The notes beneath the pieces are model-generated. The model ran no database searches, was not told the origin of the DNA, and saw only the letters and a program-made list of their open reading frames with translations. A DNA stretch of 8,579 nucleotides, taken from contig JAFYOG010000158.1 of the NCBI GenBank assembly GCA_017560285.1, positions 1 through 8,579 of the forward strand, written 5' to 3'. This document shows, piece by piece, positions 4,302 through 8,579 of the stretch (position 1 is its first letter; every line of letters starts with the position of its first letter). A program made the position numbers and the translations under genes. This DNA comes from Clostridia bacterium. GTDB lineage: Bacteria > Bacillota > Clostridia > Oscillospirales > CAG-382.

Positions 4302-5339
4302 TTAAAACAATTCGTCTATAACCGTCATAATATCTTCCATCATTCTTTCGCCGGTGGCGTTAGGGCCGGGAATATCCGAAAGTATGGCAAAAATATAGCT
4401 TTCTTCTCCGTCCCAAACTATACCTGCATCGGTATAAGAATGCCACCCGCCGCTGCGGTTATGCCCTTGCTTGTGGGAATAGCTTTTATCAAGCATTTGC
4501 GTTGCAAAATTACTGCCGGTGTTGGTGCAGGAATTATATAGGAAATTTGCATATTCGCTGTCTGTGCCGAAATATTTATACATCTCGCCCCAAGCCTTTG
4601 CAAAATCCAAGGCAGATGCCTTTAAGCTCCAAACCGTGGGGGCAACGGTAAGGCTTTCTATGCCCAAATCCTCTGCCCAAAGGTTATAGTTTTCTCTGCC
4701 GAAATAATCTACCGTCATATTGTATCCCACGTTATCGCTAATGCTCATAGCCTTGCTTATAACCGTTTCCAACGTAAACACCGACCCAACGGGCTGATAT
4801 TGCAAATCACCCGTGCCTGTTTCGTAATGCTCTTTTTTATAAACCGTTTCGGTGCTTAGGGGGATATCAAGCTCTTCCATAACCGTGCAGGCAAAATATG
4901 CAAAGGGCGCCTTTATTGCGCTTGCACAAAAAATCCGTGCCTCGGTATTATAGCTAATCGCCTTGCTGTTATCTATAGAATAAACGACAAAAGAAATTGT
5001 GTTGTCATAAGAAGCTAATTTCGCCTCTAAATCTGCCAAAACTGCGCTGTATTCCTCTTTTTCCAAATCCCCATAGCCAACCAACCCGCTGTGGTTTTGT
5101 ATCAAGGGCAATATAGGCTCTCTTTGCGACTCGGGCTTACTTTCCTCGGCACTGCTTTCGGCTTCGCTTTCCTCGGCACTGCTTTCGGGCAAGCTAATTT
5201 CGGGCTTGCTTGCGGCACTTTCGTCGGGGGTTAACGATGTGTCTTCGCTTTCGGTATCGCTTATATGGTCAACCGTCTTGCTTCCGCAGGCAGAAACCAA
5301 CAACCCCAGCGCAAAAATTAAAATAACCAACCGCTTCAT
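4302..5339 (-). CDS. Lipoprotein with class A beta-lactamase-like serine hydrolase domain
   Basis: A 345-residue exported lipoprotein. The signal MKRLVILIFALGLLVSAC ends in a lipobox with Cys18 as the lipidated residue. An acidic Ser/Glu linker (about 28-72) leads to a serine hydrolase domain of the PF13354 type (about 95-345). The nucleophile motif S140-A-I-K143 (SxxK) and S201-D-N203 (SDN) are clear. The third motif is less clean: either K290-Q-G292 or R295-S-G297, ahead of YTDAGIVW (302-309). I see no Glu equivalent to the deacylating residue E166 of true beta-lactamases, so resistance is not implied; a penicillin-binding or cell-wall amidase/peptidase-like role, or binding only, is more likely. 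It overlaps ktrA by 4 nt (ATGA), with no good ribosome binding site of its own, so it is probably translated by coupling. Confidence 0.87.
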   Translation of the reverse strand: MKRLVILIFALGLLVSACGSKTVDHISDTESEDTSLTPDESAASKPEISLPESSAEESEAESSAEESKPESQREPILPLIQNHSGLVGYGDLEKEEYSAVLADLEAKLASYDNTISFVVYSIDNSKAISYNTEARIFCASAIKAPFAYFACTVMEELDIPLSTETVYKKEHYETGTGDLQYQPVGSVFTLETVISKAMSISDNVGYNMTVDYFGRENYNLWAEDLGIESLTVAPTVWSLKASALDFAKAWGEMYKYFGTDSEYANFLYNSCTNTGSNFATQMLDKSYSHKQGHNRSGGWHSYTDAGIVWDGEESYIFAILSDIPGPNATGERMMEDIMTVIDELF

Positions 5340-5986
5340 TTAATTTTACCAAGCTTGTTGGGATTGCCTATAACAATAAACTGCATATCTGCGGTAATGG
5401 GCATTTCGGGGTCAATATAGGTGGTTATATACCCGTTTTGGCGCATCGCCACAACGTTTATGCCGTATTTCTTACGCAAATCAAGCTTAATAAGCGGCTT
5501 GCCCACCCAATCCTCTTTTACTTCCATTTCTATCATCGAGGCGTCCTTAGAAAGCTCTATAATATCCACGAACCCTGCGCTTAAAAGGTTTTTCGCCGTG
5601 CGTATGCCGGATTCACTTTCGGGGAACACAATCTCGTCTGCGCCGATATTAAGCAAAATCTTGCTGTGCATCTCGTTAGAGCACTTAACTATAATATGCT
5701 TAACCCCCGATTCTTTGCAAAGGGTGGTGGCAAGCACGCTGGCTTCAAAGCTTTCCGCCATAGAAATTATAACAACGTCGATGTTGGCAATACCCAACTG
5801 CTTAATAACCTCTTCGTCGGTAACGTCGGCACATTTGCAAAGGGGAATATATTGGCTTGCGGCATTAACCGCGGCTTCGCATTTATCTACCGCCAAAACC
5901 TCGGCTCCGTTGCGCACCAATTCCTTGGCAACCGATACACCGTATTTACCAAGCCCGAATACTGCATAAGATTTTTTAATGCTCAT
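5336..5986 (-). CDS. ktrA: KtrA, cytoplasmic RCK subunit of K+ uptake system
   Basis: A 216-residue regulator close to the usual KtrA length (about 220). The RCK_N (TrkA_N) Rossmann domain covers about 6-125 with the nucleotide loop GLGKYG (11-16) and the ribose-binding acidic residue D34 at the end of the second strand. The RCK_C (TrkA_C) domain covers about 140-208. In characterised KtrAB systems an octameric KtrA ring binds ATP/ADP and gates the KtrB dimer, and the RCK_C domain is a known c-di-AMP binding site in several Firmicutes. The ATG lies 11 nt after the ktrB stop; its AGGAG site overlaps that stop codon (TAG). It overlaps the downstream lipoprotein gene by 4 nt. Confidence 0.95.
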   Translation of the reverse strand: MSIKKSYAVFGLGKYGVSVAKELVRNGAEVLAVDKCEAAVNAASQYIPLCKCADVTDEEVIKQLGIANIDVVIISMAESFEASVLATTLCKESGVKHIIVKCSNEMHSKILLNIGADEIVFPESESGIRTAKNLLSAGFVDIIELSKDASMIEMEVKEDWVGKPLIKLDLRKKYGINVVAMRQNGYITTYIDPEMPITADMQFIVIGNPNKLGKIK

Positions 5987-5997
5987 ATCAATATCTC

Positions 5998-7365
5998 CTA
6001 ACCAACACTAATGGTTTCTGTGGGATTTTTAATAATGTTTTGGTTCTTGCTCTTTTTGCGTAATGCAAAAGCCAAGGCCAAAGAAATAGGCCCTATTCTG
6101 CCCAAATACATGGTAACGATAATAATTAACTTACCCCAAATATCCAAAAACGCCGTAACGTTGCGGGTAAGCCCAACGGTAGCGGTGGCGCTTACGGTTT
6201 CGTACAAAATATCTATAACGCTTTTATCGGTAACCGCGCTTAAAAGCACCGTGGAAACAAACACAACGGCAAAGGAAACGCCTGCAACGGCAACGGCTTT
6301 GTTAATAGCCTGCTTTCTTATGTTGCGGTTAAATAAGGTAACCTCATCGCGGTTTTTAACCGTAGAAACAGCCGATGCAACCAAAACCGTAAAGGTAACG
6401 GTTTTAATACCCCCTGCGGTACCAACGGGTGAACCGCCTATAAACATCAACAACAGCGAAACTATTGCCGAAGGATTACTAAGATTTTCTTGGGGGATAG
6501 ATGCAAACCCCGCCGTTCTTGTGGTAACCGATTGGAAGAAGGATATCTGGAATTTATCAAACCAATTATAATCCTTTAGCGTTAAAGGATTGTTGTATTC
6601 GAAAATCAAAAACGATAAAGTGCCAAATACCAAAAGCCCAAGGGTAACGCTTAATGCGATTTTACTGTGCAGCGAGAGGGTTTTAAGACATTTAAATTTT
6701 TGCAATTTAAAGTTTTTAAATACCCGTACAACGTCCCACCAAACAATATAGCCTATACCGCCTATAATAACCAAAGCGCAGGTAACGCCGTTAATTATGG
6801 GGTTGGTGGCATAATCGCAAAGACTGTTTTCGGCAAAAATATCTATGCCCGCATTACAAAAGGCGGAAATAGAGTTAAATACCGAAATCCAAATACCTCT
6901 TGCCCCAAAATCGGGCACGAACACAAGCATATAAAGCAAAGCGCCTATGCCTTCTATAATAACGGTACCCTTTAACACCTTTTTTATAAATTGGGTAAGC
7001 CCCGATAGGGTGTTAAGGTTAAAGGCATCCTGAATAAGCAACCTGTCCGAAAGCCCCATCTTCTTTTTAAGGGCAATCATAACCCCCGCCATAATTGTAA
7101 TAACACCCAAGCCGCCAACCTGAATAAGCAATAAAATTACAATCTGCCCAAACACGCTCCAGGTGGTGGCGGTGGTAACCGTAACCAACCCCGTAACGCA
7201 GGTGGCGGTGGTAGATGTAAACAGCGCGTCTATATAGGGCACGGGCTTGCCGTCTGCGGCGCTAATGGGCAACGAAAGCAAAAGACTGCCCAAAAATATA
7301 ACTGCAATAAAGCCAAGCATTATTATTTTTGTGGTAGAAATCGAAAGCCGTGATTTTTTTATCAT
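5998..7365 (-). CDS. ktrB: KtrB, K+-translocating membrane subunit (Trk/Ktr/HKT superfamily)
   Basis: A 455-residue integral membrane transporter of normal KtrB length. It shows the four M1-P-M2 repeats with one conserved filter glycine each: TATCVTGL (53-60, G59), SAFCNAGID (167-175, G173), TTRTAGFAS (281-289, G286) and SATATVGL (392-399, G398). The glycine-rich GGSPVGTAGGIKT (310-322) is the intramembrane gating loop in the third repeat. With KtrA it takes up K+ (Na+-coupled or Na+-stimulated in known cases) for turgor and pH control. The ATG has an AAAGGAAG site about 9 nt upstream and a strong promoter with a leader of only about 17 nt, so no ydaO/c-di-AMP riboswitch precedes it. It heads the ktrB-ktrA-lipoprotein operon and is divergent from galT. 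Gene order ktrB then ktrA is reversed relative to Bacillus subtilis ktrAB. Confidence 0.96.
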   Translation of the reverse strand: MIKKSRLSISTTKIIMLGFIAVIFLGSLLLSLPISAADGKPVPYIDALFTSTTATCVTGLVTVTTATTWSVFGQIVILLLIQVGGLGVITIMAGVMIALKKKMGLSDRLLIQDAFNLNTLSGLTQFIKKVLKGTVIIEGIGALLYMLVFVPDFGARGIWISVFNSISAFCNAGIDIFAENSLCDYATNPIINGVTCALVIIGGIGYIVWWDVVRVFKNFKLQKFKCLKTLSLHSKIALSVTLGLLVFGTLSFLIFEYNNPLTLKDYNWFDKFQISFFQSVTTRTAGFASIPQENLSNPSAIVSLLLMFIGGSPVGTAGGIKTVTFTVLVASAVSTVKNRDEVTLFNRNIRKQAINKAVAVAGVSFAVVFVSTVLLSAVTDKSVIDILYETVSATATVGLTRNVTAFLDIWGKLIIIVTMYLGRIGPISLALAFALRKKSKNQNIIKNPTETISVG

Positions 7366-7389
7366 AACAAAATACTTCCTTTGCCACAG

Positions 7390-7418
7390 ATTATATCATA
7401 TTAAAACGCTTTTGTAAA
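7390..7418 (-). promoter_or_regulatory. Promoter of the ktrB-ktrA-lipoprotein operon
   Basis: On the minus strand: -35 TTTACA (7418-7413), 17-bp spacer, perfect -10 TATAAT (7395-7390), with TGA before the -10. It is near consensus, suggesting substantial basal expression. The start is predicted near 7383. Confidence 0.82.
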
Positions 7419-7438
7419 TAATTTGTAGTATTCGGGTA

Positions 7439-7467
7439 TTGATTTTGGGGTTAAAACATAGTAAAAT
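7439..7467 (+). promoter_or_regulatory. Promoter of galT
   Basis: -35 TTGATT (7439-7444), 17-bp spacer, -10 TAAAAT (7462-7467). The predicted start is near 7474, almost at the ribosome binding site (AAGGAG, 7475-7480), so the leader is very short. It is back to back with the ktrB promoter, with 20 bp between the two -35 boxes. Confidence 0.6.
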
Positions 7468-7488
7468 ATCTCGGAAGGAGTGTTTGCT

Positions 7489-8579
7489 ATGATATATTCA
7501 GCCTTAAATAATTTAATACGTTACGGCATAAAAAAGAAGCTTATCGACCCTTGCGATATTTACGTGGTTCGCAACAACCTTATGTCTGCGTTAAATCTTA
7601 CCGATTGGGAGGAAAGGGAAGTAACCCTTACCGATGCTTCCATAGATAATCTTCTTGCCCCCGTTATAGATTACGCCTGCGAAAACGGCATTATCGCCGA
7701 TACCTCAAATTCCCGCGATTTGTTCGATACAAAAATTATGGGTATATTCACCGCAATGCCCCGGGAGGTCAGCAGGGAATTTAACTCCCGCTACGAAAAC
7801 AGCCCCAAGCAGGCTACCGATTGGTATTACAGCTATAGCCAAGATACAAACTACGTTCGCGCCGGCAGAATAGCAAAGGACCTTAAATGGCCCTACGAAT
7901 GCGAATACGGCACCTTGGATATTACCATAAACTGCTCTAAGCCCGAAAAGGACCCCCGCGATATCGCCGCGGCAAAAACCGCCGTTGCCTCTGCTTATCC
8001 CAAATGTCAGCTTTGCGCCGAAAACGCGGGCTTTGCAGGCCACGCAACCCACCCCGCAAGGCAAAACCTTCGCCCCATAACCATTAACGTAAACGGCGAG
8101 GAATGGCAGCTTCAATATTCCCCCTACGGCTATTATAACGAGCATTGCATCGCCTTTAACGTAAAGCATATCCCCATGAAGATCGATGCAGAGGTGTTCG
8201 ATAAAATGTTCGATATTATCCAATACCTGCCCCATTATTTCGTTGGCTCCAACGCCGATTTACCTATCGTAGGCGGTTCTATTCTTTCCCACGAGCATTT
8301 TCAGGGCGGCGGCTATACCTTTGCAATGGCAAAAGCCCCCGTGGAAACAGAATTCACCCTTAAACAGTTCCCCAACGTAAAGTCGGGCATTGTAAAATGG
8401 CCTATGTCGGTTATCCGCGTTGCATCGGAAAACAGAAAAGAGCTGGCAAAATGCTGTGCCCATATCCTTGCAAATTGGCGTAAATATTCCGATGCCGATG
8501 CAGGCATTTTTGCCGAAACCGACGGCACCCCCCACAACACAATCACCCCTATTTCCCGTATGAACGGAAATATGTTCGA
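7489..8579 (+). CDS. galT: Class II UDP-glucose:hexose-1-phosphate uridylyltransferase, 3' end cut off
   Basis: The frame is open from the ATG at 7489 to the window end (363 codons, of roughly 500 in the family). It encodes the class II, Firmicutes-type GalT of the Leloir pathway, which exchanges UMP between UDP-glucose and galactose-1-phosphate in the cytoplasm. Evidence includes CQLCAENAGFAGHATHPARQNLRPI (173-197, shown as one family segment), SPYGYYNEHCIAF (211-223) and SHEHFQGG (268-275), the class II counterpart of the H-x-H-x-Q nucleotidyl-transfer motif, where H270 is the likely nucleophile. The start is supported by AAGGAG with an 8-nt spacer. No galK or galE is visible; they may lie beyond the right edge. 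Confidence 0.93.
   Translation, partial: MIYSALNNLIRYGIKKKLIDPCDIYVVRNNLMSALNLTDWEEREVTLTDASIDNLLAPVIDYACENGIIADTSNSRDLFDTKIMGIFTAMPREVSREFNSRYENSPKQATDWYYSYSQDTNYVRAGRIAKDLKWPYECEYGTLDITINCSKPEKDPRDIAAAKTAVASAYPKCQLCAENAGFAGHATHPARQNLRPITINVNGEEWQLQYSPYGYYNEHCIAFNVKHIPMKIDAEVFDKMFDIIQYLPHYFVGSNADLPIVGGSILSHEHFQGGGYTFAMAKAPVETEFTLKQFPNVKSGIVKWPMSVIRVASENRKELAKCCAHILANWRKYSDADAGIFAETDGTPHNTITPISRMNGNMF

Noticed and set aside
4302..5339. Antibiotic resistance beta-lactamase
   Set aside because: It lacks a recognisable E166-type residue and a canonical KTG motif, and has a lipoprotein and Ktr operon context.
7366..7488. c-di-AMP (ydaO) or K+-responsive riboswitch before ktrB
   Set aside because: The predicted ktrB leader is only about 17 nt, and the intergenic region is too short for such an element together with two promoters.
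7705..8235. 176-codon minus-strand open frame in galT
   Set aside because: It lies opposite conserved GalT motifs and has no supporting start signal.

Overview
The window looks like a chromosomal segment of a low-to-moderate GC Gram-positive bacterium, most likely a gut-type member of the Clostridia. The reasons are the strong AGGAGG-like ribosome binding sites, KtrAB-type potassium uptake, a class II (Firmicutes-type) GalT, a LytTR/DUF3021 regulator pair, a lipoprotein, and surface proteins with Ser/Glu/Pro-rich linkers. No phage, insertion sequence, CRISPR or defence genes are visible.

Left end (1-667). Only the first 18 codons of a minus-strand gene are present, with a good promoter and a leader hairpin. 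The roughly 600 bases up to the next gene are not empty. They hold a minus-strand transcription unit of about 240 nt with its own promoter (472-500), no convincing ORF, several complementary segments and a strong intrinsic terminator (227-271). This is a structured non-coding RNA candidate, tentatively raiA-like from memory of that class. A divergent plus-strand promoter (586-614) follows, with a palindrome over its -10 region and a hairpin at the predicted 5' end of the mRNA.

Middle (668-4171). The plus-strand gene at 668-2188 encodes a membrane-anchored extracellular phosphodiester glycosidase (NAGPA/DUF2233) family protein with a PEESV minisatellite stalk. It shares a bidirectional terminator with the convergent operon trmL-nitroreductase. 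Upstream of that lies a two-gene operon: a stand-alone LytTR DNA-binding protein overlapping a four-helix DUF3021 membrane protein. Its promoter is preceded by two direct repeats whose ATTCGGC cores lie 21 bp apart, the geometry expected for LytTR-family operators, so autoregulation is likely.

Right (4264-8579). A tightly coupled minus-strand operon runs ktrB-ktrA-lipoprotein: K+ channel subunit, RCK regulatory subunit, then a class A beta-lactamase-like serine hydrolase lipoprotein. The ktrB stop codon lies in the ktrA Shine-Dalgarno, and ktrA overlaps the lipoprotein gene by 4 nt. The operon promoter is divergent from that of a plus-strand class II galT, which runs off the window end.

Promoter, operator and RNA assignments come from reading the sequence by eye. 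Protein families are assigned from motifs, without database searches.
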